Positions 1 through 8,125 of a stretch of 64,000 nucleotides of DNA are shown here, in pieces. A model generated the notes under the pieces. That model saw only the letters and a list, made by a program, of their open reading frames with translations, was not told the DNA's origin and made no database searches. Where the stretch lies: NCBI RefSeq assembly GCF_003429005.1, contig NZ_QVQV01000002.1, forward strand, positions 248,001 to 312,000. The letters run 5' to 3'. Positions within the stretch are counted from its first letter, which is position 1. The number at the start of each line of letters is the position of its first letter. The stretch is from Paraburkholderia sp. DHOC27. GTDB taxonomy: Bacteria; Pseudomonadota; Gammaproteobacteria; Burkholderiales; Burkholderiaceae. Made by a program: the position numbers and the translations under genes.

Positions 1-986
1 GTGCAACCCATACCGTGACCTTCATCGGCGCGAAGCCGGGGCTCTTCATGGCCTCCGGCCGCGATCTGGCGGGCGCCGTCACTGTGGCGCCGATCGGCGT
101 GGATACCAGCGCCCGGCAAGCGGTGCTGCTCAACGCGCCCGCCCTGTTCTCACCGTATCTGCCGCCGCGCGATTTTTCGACCAACAAGGGCACCTTCGGC
201 AGCCTCGCGGTGGTCGGCGGCGCCACCGGCATGTGCGGCGCGCCGATCCTCGCGGCGCGCGCCGCGCTGCACACGGGCGCAGGCAAAATCCACGTCGCGC
301 TGCTCGGCAGCGGCGCGCCGCCTTACGATCCGCCGCATCCGGAATTGATGCTGCATGCCATCGACGACCTGCCGCTCGACAAGATGGACGCCCTCGCGAT
401 TGGCTGCGGCATGGGCGACGGCGAGCGCGCCATCAAGGTGCTCGACGACGTGTTGCCGCTCGACGTCCCCAAGCTGCTAGATGCGGACGCCCTCAACCTG
501 ATCGCCGCCAATGCTGCGCTGGCCGGCAAGGTGGCCGCACGCGGCGCGCGCAGCGACCCTTGCGTGCTGACGCCGCATCCGCTCGAAGCGGCGCGCCTCG
601 CCGGTTCCGATACGCCGACCATCCAGCGCGACCGGCTCGCCGCCGCGCGCGCTCTCTCGGCGCGCTTTGCCAGCGTCATCGTGCTGAAAGGCACGGGCAC
701 GGTGATCGCCGCGCCGGATGGACGCATCACCGTCAATCCGACCGGCAACTCGGGGCTTGCCACCGGCGGCACCGGCGACGTGCTGGGCGGCATCATCGGC
801 GCGCTGTTGGCGCAACGGCTGCCACCCTATGAGGCGGCGCTGGCGGGCGTCTATCTGCACGGCCTTGCGGCCGATACGCTGTCCGCGCAAGGCAACGGCC
901 CCGCCGGCCTGACTGCCGGCGAACTCGCGCCGATGGTGCGGACCCTGCTGAACCGGATGTTCTATCCGGCTGCGTCACCCGGTTGA
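1..986 (+). CDS. nnr: Bifunctional NAD(P)H-hydrate repair enzyme, C-terminal part (partial, runs off left edge)
   Basis: The open frame continues upstream of position 1, so the gene start lies outside the window. What is visible is the end of the YjeF/NnrE epimerase-like domain (a TFIGAKPGL stretch near base 20) followed by the complete ADP-dependent (S)-NAD(P)H-hydrate dehydratase (NnrD, ribokinase-like) domain. The signature GTGTVI and, later, [15 protein letters not shown] (around bases 750-800) are the nucleotide-binding and catalytic loop of this family. Together the two domains repair hydrated, dead-end NADH and NADPH in the cytoplasm. The frame ends with TGA, about 230 bases before pgi on the same strand. 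Fusion of epimerase and dehydratase is the normal bacterial arrangement; the internal ATG at 15 is not the true start. Confidence 0.9.
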   Translation, partial: ATHTVTFIGAKPGLFMASGRDLAGAVTVAPIGVDTSARQAVLLNAPALFSPYLPPRDFSTNKGTFGSLAVVGGATGMCGAPILAARAALHTGAGKIHVALLGSGAPPYDPPHPELMLHAIDDLPLDKMDALAIGCGMGDGERAIKVLDDVLPLDVPKLLDADALNLIAANAALAGKVAARGARSDPCVLTPHPLEAARLAGSDTPTIQRDRLAAARALSARFASVIVLKGTGTVIAAPDGRITVNPTGNSGLATGGTGDVLGGIIGALLAQRLPPYEAALAGVYLHGLAADTLSAQGNGPAGLTAGELAPMVRTLLNRMFYPAASPG

Positions 987-1213
987 CACAAGCCGCGGCG
1001 ACGGCGCATGGCCGCCTGGAGGCGCCACACGTCTCGCTATCTGGGCAGCCTGCTCGCTTCACTGCCGCGCGCGCGCCAAGACCGCTATACTGGAAAACCA
1101 CGCTGTCCGGCCGGAAATCCGTGCGAATTCGAGCCCCGGCAGCGTGTCAGAACATCCCCCGGCTGCGCCTCGCGCACTGCCTTCCATTCGTGCCTTTCGT
1201 TAGACGGACGATC

Positions 1214-2836
1214 ATGACATTGAGCTACCTACCCTCCTGGTCCTCGCTGCAAGCCCATTACGACAAGATCCACGATGAGCATATGCGCGACTGGTTCACG
1301 CCTGCGAACGATCCCGCGCCGACCCGTGCCGAGCGCTTCGCGTTCGCCGGCGGCGGTCTCGCGGCCGACTTCTCGAAGAACCGCATCAAGGACGAAACCC
1401 TCAAGCTGCTGGTGCAAGTGGCACGTGAAGCCGGCGTCGAGAAACGTCGCGACGCGATGTTCGCGGGCGAAATCGTCAACCCGACCGAAGGACGCGCGGT
1501 GCTCCACACGGCGCTGCGTTCGAGCGATCCGAAGTCGCCGTTCCACGCTCAGGTGATGGCCGAGCGCGCCAAGATGGCCGCGTTCGCGGACAAGGTGCGC
1601 AACGGCGAATGGACCGGCTACACGGGCAAGCGGATTCGCCATGTGGTGAACATCGGCATTGGCGGTTCGGACCTCGGTCCGAAGATGGTCGTGAACGCAC
1701 TGCATCACCTCGCCTCGCCGGAACTCAAGAGCTACTTCGTGTCGAATGTGGACGGCGCCGATCTGTACCGCGTGATGCAGCAGGTCGATCCGGAAGAAAC
1801 GCTCGTGATCGTCGTCTCCAAGACCTTCACGACGCTCGAAACCATGACCAACGCGCACTCCATGCGTGACTGGTTCATCGAAAAGGGCTGCCCGGAAAAC
1901 GAACTGCACAAGCACTTCGTGGGCGTGTCGTCCAACACGGCCGAAGTGGTCAAGTTCGGCATTGCGAAGGAAAACATCTTCGAGATGTGGGAATGGGTGG
2001 GCGGCCGCTATTCGCTGTGGTCGGCGGTCGGCTTGTCGATCGTCATCGCGATTGGCCCGAAGCAGTTCGACGAGCTGCTGGCCGGCGCCGAAGAGATGGA
2101 CAAGCACTTCCGCGACGCGCCGCTCGAGCACAATCTGCCGGTGCTGCTCGGCATGATCGGCATCTGGTATCGCAACTTCTTCGGCTCGCAAAGCTATCTG
2201 GTGGCGCCGTATTCGGAAGCGATGCACTACCTGCCGTCATACCTGCAACAGCTGGAGATGGAGAGCAACGGCAAGTCCGCGCGGCTCGACGGCAAGATGG
2301 TCGATTATCCGACCGCCGCCGTCACGTGGGGCGAGCCGGGTACCAATGGTCAGCACGCGTTCTTCCAGATGCTGCACCAAGGTCCGACGATCGTGCCGAT
2401 CGACTTCATCGCCGTGCTCACGCCGGAGCATCCGCTGGTGAGCCATCATCCGAAGCTGCTGGCCAACTGCTTCGCGCAGAGCGAAGCGCTGATGCTCGGC
2501 CGCACGCTGGAAGAAGCGAAGAAGGTAGCGGGCCCGGACAAGCCGGAGCTCGCCCCGGCTCTCGTCTTCCCTGGCAACCGCCCCACCAGCACGCTGATTC
2601 TCGAGGCGCTCACGGCGCGCTCGCTCGGCGCGCTGATCGCACTGTACGAGCACAAGGTGCTGGTGCAAGGCACCGTGTGGGATATCAACTCGTTCGATCA
2701 GTGGGGCGTCGAGTTGGGCAAGATCCTCGGCAAGGTCGTCGAGGCCGACATCACGGCTGCGAACACGGATGCGGGCAAGCATGATTCGTCGACCTCTGCG
2801 TTGATCGCACGGGCGCGGGCCGCGTTGAAACGCTGA
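1214..2836 (+). CDS. pgi: Glucose-6-phosphate isomerase
   Basis: The 540-residue product interconverts glucose 6-phosphate and fructose 6-phosphate. The family signatures are visible: GIGGSDLGP in the sugar-phosphate loop, [10 protein letters not shown], and [12 protein letters not shown] before the middle of the protein. The C-terminal [12 protein letters not shown] signature carries the catalytic-region residues of PGI. I start at ATG 1214 because the frame upstream to 983 has no PGI homology, while [12 protein letters not shown] and the 540-residue length fit the family. It is followed by a strong intrinsic terminator and stands convergent to the ybbA-like gene. In Burkholderiaceae, which largely use the Entner-Doudoroff route, this enzyme mainly serves gluconeogenesis and hexose recycling (family knowledge, not seen here). 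Confidence 0.96.
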   Translation: MTLSYLPSWSSLQAHYDKIHDEHMRDWFTPANDPAPTRAERFAFAGGGLAADFSKNRIKDETLKLLVQVAREAGVEKRRDAMFAGEIVNPTEGRAVLHTALRSSDPKSPFHAQVMAERAKMAAFADKVRNGEWTGYTGKRIRHVVNIGIGGSDLGPKMVVNALHHLASPELKSYFVSNVDGADLYRVMQQVDPEETLVIVVSKTFTTLETMTNAHSMRDWFIEKGCPENELHKHFVGVSSNTAEVVKFGIAKENIFEMWEWVGGRYSLWSAVGLSIVIAIGPKQFDELLAGAEEMDKHFRDAPLEHNLPVLLGMIGIWYRNFFGSQSYLVAPYSEAMHYLPSYLQQLEMESNGKSARLDGKMVDYPTAAVTWGEPGTNGQHAFFQMLHQGPTIVPIDFIAVLTPEHPLVSHHPKLLANCFAQSEALMLGRTLEEAKKVAGPDKPELAPALVFPGNRPTSTLILEALTARSLGALIALYEHKVLVQGTVWDINSFDQWGVELGKILGKVVEADITAANTDAGKHDSSTSALIARARAALKR

Positions 2837-2916
2837 GTTTTGCGCGCCTGATGAGGGTTAGGTTCTGGGGATGACGCGCACGGATTGATCTTTGGTAGTG
2901 CGCTGGATGTCAAGGA

Positions 2917-2948
2917 AGCGGGTCGCTCAGGCGGCCCGCTTTTTTTTG
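2917..2948 (+). terminator. Intrinsic terminator downstream of pgi
   Basis: A GC-rich hairpin with arms AGCGGG and CCCGCT is followed by a run of eight T on the plus strand, 80 bases after the pgi stop codon. No comparable T run exists on the opposite strand, so it serves pgi rather than the convergent ABC gene. Confidence 0.85.
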
Positions 2949-3105
2949 TGGGTGTTTTGATTGACTGCGTTTGAATGCGTTTAATGCGGCGGGCTGTTTC
3001 TGCCTGCAAAAGGGGTTTGTTCTGAGCGGGGTTCTGCTCTCAACAGGCATTTGCCCGCACCACGCTATTGCCGGCGCGTGGCTTTGTCCGCGCTTCCGGT
3101 CACGC

Positions 3106-3798
3106 TTACGCCGTGACCAGCCGCCCTGCCTCAATCGTCACCGTGGCATCACAACGTCGGGCCAGTTCGATGTCGTGCGTGACGAGAATCAACGTGGCGC
3201 CGTTCGCGCGATTCATCTGGAACATGAGGTCGATCACCGCGTGTCCCGTTGCGGCGTCGAGACTGCCGGTAGGCTCGTCGGCGAACAGGATGGCCGGATG
3301 CGTGACGAAGGCGCGTGCGAGCGCGACGCGCTGCTGCTCGCCGCCCGACAGCAGCTTGGGGTAATGGCGCGTGCGTTGCCCGAGCCCGACCTGGTCGAGC
3401 AGACCACGCGCGCGGGCCGCAGCATCGCGCGACGACACGCCGCCCTGCAACTCCAGCGGCAAGGTCACATTCTCGAGCGCGGTGAGATGCGGCATCAATT
3501 GAAACGACTGGAACACGAAGCCCACCGAGCCATTGCGCAGCGCGGCACGCTGGTCTTCGTTCAACTGCGTGAGTTCCTGGCCGAGCAGCCGAACCGACCC
3601 GGAGGTCGCGCTGTCCAAACCTGCGAGCAAGCCGAGCAGCGTAGACTTGCCCGACCCGGATGCACCGACGATTGCAACGCTGCTGCCGCCTTCGATGGAA
3701 AGGTCGATATCATCGAGAATCGTCAGTTCCCCCGTTGCATCCTTAACCCTCTTACACAACCCCCGCACTTCGATGACTGGATCAGTTTTCTTTTGCAT
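3106..3798 (-). CDS. ybbA: ABC transporter ATP-binding protein, YbbA/LolD-like
   Basis: A 230-residue ATPase subunit of the MacB/LolD class. Walker A is GASGSGKS (residues 45-52), the signature is LSGGEQQRV, and Walker B runs into FADEPTGSLD with a downstream THD switch. I start at the ATG whose complement is at 3796-3798; the longer frame reads into tesA. It is divergent from tesA, as in E. coli, where ybbA is followed by the large permease ybbP. Here no permease follows: the next gene on the 3' side is pgi in convergent orientation. The natural partner must be encoded elsewhere or has been lost. The substrate is unknown; lipoprotein-type or envelope extrusion is only a family-level guess. 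Confidence 0.85.
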   Translation of the reverse strand: MQKKTDPVIEVRGLCKRVKDATGELTILDDIDLSIEGGSSVAIVGASGSGKSTLLGLLAGLDSATSGSVRLLGQELTQLNEDQRAALRNGSVGFVFQSFQLMPHLTALENVTLPLELQGGVSSRDAAARARGLLDQVGLGQRTRHYPKLLSGGEQQRVALARAFVTHPAILFADEPTGSLDAATGHAVIDLMFQMNRANGATLILVTHDIELARRCDATVTIEAGRLVTA

Positions 3799-4477
3799 GG
3801 TGAAGCGTAGGTTGAAAGTGCGCCTGGCTGCGCTGAATGCATCGTTCGGACTCATGCTGCTCGCCGCGTCGATACCGTTGACCGTGCATGCGGCCGACAC
3901 CCCCGAGGCGGCCCGACCTGTAATCGTGGTGCTCGGCGACAGCATCTCCGCCGAGTACGGCTTACCGCGTGATTCCGGCTGGGTGGCCTTGATGCGTCAA
4001 CGTCTGGCCGGCGAGCGTCTCGATTATAGCGTTGCGAATGCAAGCATCAGCGGCGACACCACGAGCGGCGGACGCGCCCGCATGCCGGAACTGATGCAGC
4101 GGCTCAAACCCAGCATCGTGATCGTCGAACTGGGCGCCAACGACGCACTGCGTGGCGTGCCGCTCGCGACCACCGAAGACAATCTGCGCACGATCATCGA
4201 ACAGGCCCAGCAAGGTCATGCGAAGGTCGTGCTGGTCGGCATGTACGTGCCGCCTAATTACGGCCCCGACTACACGCAAAAGTTCCACGGTCTCTATGGG
4301 CAACTGGCACAACAGTTTCATGTGCAACTCGTGCCGTTCCTCCTTGCTGGCATAGCGGATAAGCCGGAGATGTTCCAGGCCGATCAGATGCACCCGAACC
4401 AGCAGGCACAAACCGTGCTGCTCGACAACGTGTGGCCGACACTGAAACCACTGCTGCATACCGCTTCCCCTCACTGA
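3797..4477 (+). CDS. tesA: Periplasmic GDSL acyl-CoA thioesterase/arylesterase TesA
   Basis: A 226-residue exported SGNH hydrolase. An N-terminal signal peptide (KRRLKVR n-region, hydrophobic core, cleavage likely after VHA around residue 32) precedes the GDSIS block with nucleophile Ser49. GAND at about residue 114 carries the oxyanion asparagine, and DQMH (Asp196, His199) completes the triad. E. coli TesA is a periplasmic multifunctional thioesterase, esterase and lysophospholipase, and the same role is expected here. Its start codon overlaps that of the divergent ybbA by two bases (ATG 3797-3799 against 3796-3798), so each promoter must lie inside the other gene or the mRNAs are nearly leaderless. 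Confidence 0.9.
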   Translation: MVKRRLKVRLAALNASFGLMLLAASIPLTVHAADTPEAARPVIVVLGDSISAEYGLPRDSGWVALMRQRLAGERLDYSVANASISGDTTSGGRARMPELMQRLKPSIVIVELGANDALRGVPLATTEDNLRTIIEQAQQGHAKVVLVGMYVPPNYGPDYTQKFHGLYGQLAQQFHVQLVPFLLAGIADKPEMFQADQMHPNQQAQTVLLDNVWPTLKPLLHTASPH

Positions 4478-4521
4478 CAAGCCCTTACATCTTGTTTCCA
4501 ACAACGGGGAACGCGTGCAGC

Positions 4522-4554
4522 AAGTGTCGTTCTGACACTTTCGCGAACGCGAAA
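4522..4554. other. Two abutting perfect palindromes downstream of tesA
   Basis: AAGTGTC/GACACTT (4522-4540, 5-base loop) is followed at once by TTTCGCG/CGCGAAA (4539-4554, 2-base loop). No T run follows, so it is not a classical terminator. It could be an mRNA 3' end, or an operator for the lipoprotein gene that starts 38 bases later. Confidence 0.5.
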
Positions 4555-4591
4555 CCCGGCTCAATTTTGAGCGATTTTGTGAGGAGATGAC

Positions 4592-4930
4592 GTGAAATAC
4601 CTACCGATTATCGCTTTGACCGTTGCAATTTCCGCCTGTGCCGGACAGCCGCCCGCCGGCGTGCAGTCCGTTGGACAGAGCCAGCAGCCGCCCAAGGCGG
4701 TTTCCCAATGTATCGCCCAGAAATGGGCTGACGCCTCGCAACAGCAGGTGGTTTCGCAAGACACGCTGGCCAATGACCAGGGCATGGACGTGTATGTTCC
4801 GGGTCAACAACCGCCTAACGGCGCGGCCGCCGTGGTGCGCCCGGGCAACGGCACGGGTTCGTGGGTCGGTTATCGCGCGGGAGCCGCTTCTGGTGGCGAT
4901 GCCACCGGTGCGATCAGCGGTTGTCTGTAA
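4592..4930 (+). CDS. Small outer-membrane-type lipoprotein of unknown function
   Basis: A 112-residue protein with a lipoprotein signal peptide. A short hydrophobic segment ends in the lipobox ISAC, so Cys16 would be lipidated by Lgt, LspA and Lnt. The GTG start at 4592 is chosen because GAGGAG lies 5 bases upstream. The mature part is rich in Gln, Gly, Ala and Pro, with a QCIAQKW motif at about residue 39 and a Gly-rich tail ending in Cys. I recognise no catalytic domain. It may be co-regulated with tesA, but a 114-base gap with hairpins separates them. Confidence 0.75.
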   Translation: MKYLPIIALTVAISACAGQPPAGVQSVGQSQQPPKAVSQCIAQKWADASQQQVVSQDTLANDQGMDVYVPGQQPPNGAAAVVRPGNGTGSWVGYRAGAASGGDATGAISGCL

Positions 4931-4973
4931 GACTATTCCGCTGAGCAGCTAGCCGACGGTTGGCGAGCTGGAT

Positions 4974-5004
4974 GAAAAAAACCCCGCATTTGCGGGGTTT
5001 TTTC
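4974..5004. terminator. Bidirectional intrinsic terminator
   Basis: The hairpin ACCCCGC/GCGGGGT is flanked by a run of A on the left and T on the right, so it can stop transcription on both strands. It lies between the lipoprotein gene (plus) and ppiD (minus), which converge here. Confidence 0.9.
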
Positions 5005-5070
5005 GTTTCAGGCATCCTGGCTTCAGGTGCGCTGATTGGTTAGTTTGTTCAGGTGGCCTGATTGCTTTGC

Positions 5071-5118
5071 CTTATTGATCAAGTTAGTGACCAACTCAGT
5101 GATCAACTTATTGATCAC
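5071..5118. repeat. CTTATTGATC repeats and palindrome at the ppiD stop codon
   Basis: The 10-mer CTTATTGATC occurs at 5071-5080 and 5107-5116. An 8-base perfect inverted repeat GTGATCAA/TTGATCAC with a 4-base spacer spans 5099-5118 and contains the ppiD stop codon. The same 10-mer occurs three more times at 7331-7369, on the other side of the ppiD-tRNA block. Confidence 0.7.
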
Positions 5119-7042
5119 CGCCCGGCTGGCCCGCGTCTAGCGAACCATAAAACTTCACCTTCGAGCGGGCACGCAGCGCGTCGATATACGCGGTCATCTC
5201 CGATTGCGCTTCGACCTGCGCGATCTGCTGTTGCGCAGCGGTCAGACGCTGCGGATCGATGGGCGCGCCGGGCAGCACGGCATTGACACGATAGATCGCA
5301 TAGCCGTCATCACCCAGATCGACGCCGACGTAGGCGGGCAACTTTTGCCCGTTCGCCTTGTAGATCGCGCTCAATGCGGCAGGCGGCAATCCCTGTGCGT
5401 CGTTGCGCGAAACCTTCACCGGTGCGGCAAACCCAGTGGTTGCATTCGACTTCTGCAATTCAGCCAGTTTCGCGACGCCATCCTTGTGCGCCATTTCGTC
5501 GGCTTGCACGGCGATGACCTTCTGACGCACGGCGTCCTTGACGACATCCAGCGGCGGCACGGCGGCCGGCTTGAAGTCCGTCACGTGTGCCGCGATGAGC
5601 GTGTTGCTGCCCACGTCGATGGCTTGCGTATTGTTGCGAGCCTGTGCCGAGTCGTTCGCGAACACCGCGCTCAGGAACTTCGGATTGTTCAACGGGCTCG
5701 TGGGCGGCAAACCGGTGTTGGGTTGCGGCGTGACGGTGGCCGTCTGGATCTGCAGCTTGTACTTGTCGGCCGCTGGCTGCAAGCTCTTCGCCTTCTCGTA
5801 GACCAGCGAGGTGAAGCCGTCGGAGTCGTCGCTGAACTGCTTGGCCGCCATTTGCGCCGTCAGGTCTTTCGCGATCGCATCCTTCACCGTGTCGAACGGC
5901 TGCGTAACGGACGGCTTCACGTCCGTCGCCTTCAGGATCAGATAGCCCACGTCGGTCGTCACCACGTCGCTGATTTCGTCCTTCTTCAGCTTGAACGCAG
6001 CATCGTCGAACGCCGGACCGCCTGCCATCATCTTCGGACCGAAGTAGCCCAGATCGCCGCCCTTCGATGCCGAGGCCGGATCCTGCGAACTCTGCTCGGC
6101 GATCTTGCCGAAGTCATCCGGATGCGCCTTCACCTGTGCAAGCAACGCGTCGGCCTTCTGCTTCGCAGCCGTCTTGTCCGCCGCGCTCGCATTCGGCGCG
6201 ACGGAAACGAGGATCAGGCTCGCGCGCATCTGCGGTGCGGTCTGATAGTGTGCGATGTTCTCGTCGTAGTACTTCTTCAGATCGGCGTCGCCCGGCTGAA
6301 TGGCTGCGGCGAGCGTGGCCGGTGACAACACCAGGTACTGAATCGAGGCCGTGGCCGGCGTCGCGAAGTCGTTGCGATGCGCATCGTAGTAGGCCTGCAA
6401 CTGCGCATCCGTGGGCTGCACTTTCGACGCATAGTCATGCGGATTGAACGCGAGGCTCTGCACTTCGCGCTGCTGCTCCGACAGGTCCGTCAGATGCTGC
6501 GCGAGCGTCTTCGACGTGAAGGCACTGCCCTCGATGCTGCCCGGCAACTGTTGCGTCGCCAACGTGTAACGCACGCGCTCGTCATACTGATCGGGCGTCA
6601 TGCCCTGCATGGCGAGCAGTTCCTTGTAGCGATTCACATCAATGGAACCGTCAGGATTCTTGAGCGATGAAATGACCGGGTCGCTCAACAACGTGCGACG
6701 CACCGCATCGTCCGACGCCGTCAGATGCAGACGCTGCGTTTCGTCAGCGAGCACGCGCTGCTCGATCAAACCATCGAGCATTTCCTTGCGACGCTCCGGC
6801 GTATCGAACGACTTCATGTCGAACTGGGCGCCGAGCATTTGACGCGCACGGTCCAGCTGTTGACGCATCGCGTCGTCGTATGCGACACGCGTGATCTTGT
6901 GACCGTTGACGCTGGCGACGTTGGCGCTCTCGTCAAAGAAGCCACGGAAGCCCTGGATACCGACAAAACCCAACCCCGGCACGATGACGAGGATGAGCAT
7001 GAACATCATCAGGCGTTTGTGATTGCGAAAGAAATCGAGCAT
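5108..7042 (-). CDS. ppiD: Peptidyl-prolyl cis-trans isomerase D (periplasmic folding factor, membrane anchored)
   Basis: A 644-residue protein. It has a short cytoplasmic tip (MLDFFRNHKR), one transmembrane helix (about residues 12-34) and a large periplasmic part. The periplasmic part has a SurA_N-like chaperone region (about 40-220), a parvulin rotamase domain (about 250-370, with GGDLGYFGP) and a C-terminal chaperone-like region. PpiD sits at the Sec translocon exit and assists folding of secreted proteins. I start at the ATG complementary to 7040-7042; the 16 residues upstream in frame have no anchor-like features. Position directly downstream of hupB and tRNA genes is the conserved lon-hupB-ppiD order. 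Length matches the family (about 620-650). Confidence 0.93.
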   Translation of the reverse strand: MLDFFRNHKRLMMFMLILVIVPGLGFVGIQGFRGFFDESANVASVNGHKITRVAYDDAMRQQLDRARQMLGAQFDMKSFDTPERRKEMLDGLIEQRVLADETQRLHLTASDDAVRRTLLSDPVISSLKNPDGSIDVNRYKELLAMQGMTPDQYDERVRYTLATQQLPGSIEGSAFTSKTLAQHLTDLSEQQREVQSLAFNPHDYASKVQPTDAQLQAYYDAHRNDFATPATASIQYLVLSPATLAAAIQPGDADLKKYYDENIAHYQTAPQMRASLILVSVAPNASAADKTAAKQKADALLAQVKAHPDDFGKIAEQSSQDPASASKGGDLGYFGPKMMAGGPAFDDAAFKLKKDEISDVVTTDVGYLILKATDVKPSVTQPFDTVKDAIAKDLTAQMAAKQFSDDSDGFTSLVYEKAKSLQPAADKYKLQIQTATVTPQPNTGLPPTSPLNNPKFLSAVFANDSAQARNNTQAIDVGSNTLIAAHVTDFKPAAVPPLDVVKDAVRQKVIAVQADEMAHKDGVAKLAELQKSNATTGFAAPVKVSRNDAQGLPPAALSAIYKANGQKLPAYVGVDLGDDGYAIYRVNAVLPGAPIDPQRLTAAQQQIAQVEAQSEMTAYIDALRARSKVKFYGSLDAGQPGGDQ

Positions 7043-7091
7043 GCGTAAGGATGCCAAAAACGGAACGCCCGATCTTACAACAGCGGGCAAT

Positions 7092-7119
7092 AAAAAAGGC
7101 GAACCGGAGTTCGCCTTTC
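7092..7119 (-). terminator. Intrinsic terminator after the tRNA pair
   Basis: The inverted repeat AAAGGCGAA/TTCGCCTTT with a 6-base loop is followed on the minus strand by a run of T. It separates the tRNA-Val/tRNA-Asp transcript from ppiD, so ppiD needs its own promoter or read-through. Confidence 0.8.
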
Positions 7120-7127
7120 AAGGATAC

Positions 7128-7204
7128 TGGCGGAGTGGACGGGACTCGAACCCGCGACCCCCGGCGTGACAGGCCGGTATTCTAACCGACTGAACTACCA
7201 CTCC
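7128..7204 (-). tRNA. tRNA-Asp (GTC)
   Basis: On the minus strand a 77-base cloverleaf begins GGAGTGG and ends CCACTCC-G-CCA with the CCA encoded. The anticodon loop CTGTCAC gives anticodon GTC, and the T-arm GGTTCGAGTCC is standard. It follows tRNA-Val with a 36-base spacer. Confidence 0.97.
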
Positions 7205-7240
7205 TTCTACTACGCTTGTGCTGCGTGCCGAACCGGAAGC

Positions 7241-7316
7241 TGGTGGGTGCTGAGAGGCTCGAACTCCCGACCTACGCCTTGTAAGGGCGCCGCTCTACCA
7301 ACTGAGCTAAGCACCC
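7241..7316 (-). tRNA. tRNA-Val (TAC)
   Basis: A 76-base cloverleaf on the minus strand has acceptor GGGTGCT pairing with the 3' end and CCA encoded. The anticodon stem GCGCC/GGCGT and loop CTTACAA give TAC. It is probably co-transcribed with tRNA-Asp. Confidence 0.97.
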
Positions 7317-7330
7317 GCTTCGCGATTCCG

Positions 7331-7369
7331 CTTATTGATCCTGCTTATTGATCCTGCTTATTGATCCTG
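7331..7369. repeat. Three perfect copies of a 13-bp tandem repeat
   Basis: CTTATTGATCCTG is repeated three times without mismatch between tRNA-Val and hupB. The first ten bases match the repeats at the ppiD stop codon 2.2 kb away. Confidence 0.9.
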
Positions 7370-7488
7370 CCTACTACCTGATGCTACTTGAGTGACGCGT
7401 TATTCAGAGCCGCGATTCAGACAGTTATTTCAAACCTATCCGATTCAATTAGCCTTGAAAACCGTCGCACCCTTATGCAGCAAGTCGA

Positions 7489-7761
7489 TTAGTTTAGCGC
7501 ATCTTTTAGCGCTTTGCCAGGCCTAAATTTGGGCACTTTCGCTGCCTTGATCTTGATCGCTGCGCCGGTGCGCGGATTGCGACCCGTGCGCGCAGTGCGC
7601 TTGCCAACCGCGAACGTGCCGAAGCCAACCAGTGTGACCGAACCACCCTTCTTCAACGCGCCTTTCACTCCACCGATCACGGCATCCAGTGCGCGCCCTG
7701 CTGCCGCTTTCGAAATGTCGGCTTCTTGCGCGATGTGATCGATCAAATCCGTTTTATTCAT
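7489..7761 (-). CDS. hupB: DNA-binding protein HU-beta
   Basis: A 90-residue HU/IHF-family nucleoid protein. The N-terminal helices ([11 protein letters not shown]) dimerise. The beta-arm region carries the family signature GRNPRTG with the DNA-intercalating proline, and the C-terminus [12 protein letters not shown] is typical. I start at the ATG complementary to 7759-7761, which gives the canonical 90 residues. Downstream of lon and upstream of ppiD is the conserved context. Two hairpins, one of them clearly terminator-like, separate it from lon, so it probably has its own promoter within 7762-8000. Confidence 0.95.
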   Translation of the reverse strand: MNKTDLIDHIAQEADISKAAAGRALDAVIGGVKGALKKGGSVTLVGFGTFAVGKRTARTGRNPRTGAAIKIKAAKVPKFRPGKALKDALN

Positions 7762-8000
7762 TCCAACCCCCGAGAATGTCATTGGGCAATCGTGATGGCG
7801 CTTGAGTGCGCCGGGTATTCATGCAGCACGGCCTTAGCGCCGGGCGAACTCATTAGAATGGGCCGAAACCCTTGTGTCAAGCGGGGTTGCGCCGGATTAG
7901 AGGGAGTGTGAAAGACGCCATTGATGACAAAATATTGCGGCTGGGCGCGGCGCAAACGTATCACTGCGCGAGTACGACGCCTGAAGTTCAAAAGGTGGGA
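7762..8000. other. Intergenic region upstream of hupB
   Basis: Together with the two hairpins to its right this makes a 364-base gene-free stretch between hupB and lon. I see no convincing gene; the minus-strand frame through it is arginine- and proline-rich with no recognisable family. It should hold the hupB promoter, but no hexamer pair stood out. Confidence 0.5.
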
Positions 8001-8043
8001 AAACGCCCGCGTCCCGGCACGATTCGCATGACCGAACGGGCGT
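8001..8043 (-). terminator. Second, weaker terminator-like hairpin downstream of lon
   Basis: ACGCCCG and CGGGCGT pair across a long 27-base loop, followed on the minus strand by TTTT. The long loop makes it less certain than the hairpin at 8068-8094, which lies nearer lon. Confidence 0.5.
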
Positions 8044-8067
8044 GAATAAAAACCAGAAAAGCAAAGA

Positions 8068-8094
8068 AAAACCCGCGGACAGAGCCGCGGGTTT
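8068..8094 (-). terminator. Intrinsic terminator of lon
   Basis: AAACCCGCGG pairs with CCGCGGGTTT around a short loop, with a T-rich tract following on the minus strand. It lies 32 bases after the lon stop codon. Confidence 0.85.
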
Positions 8095-8125
8095 GGGTCA
8101 TGCACACACTGACGTGTCGGGTTGC

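Noticed and set aside
7779..8105. 108-codon minus-strand frame upstream of hupB
   Set aside because: It runs through the lon terminator hairpins, is Arg and Pro rich, and has no recognisable family.
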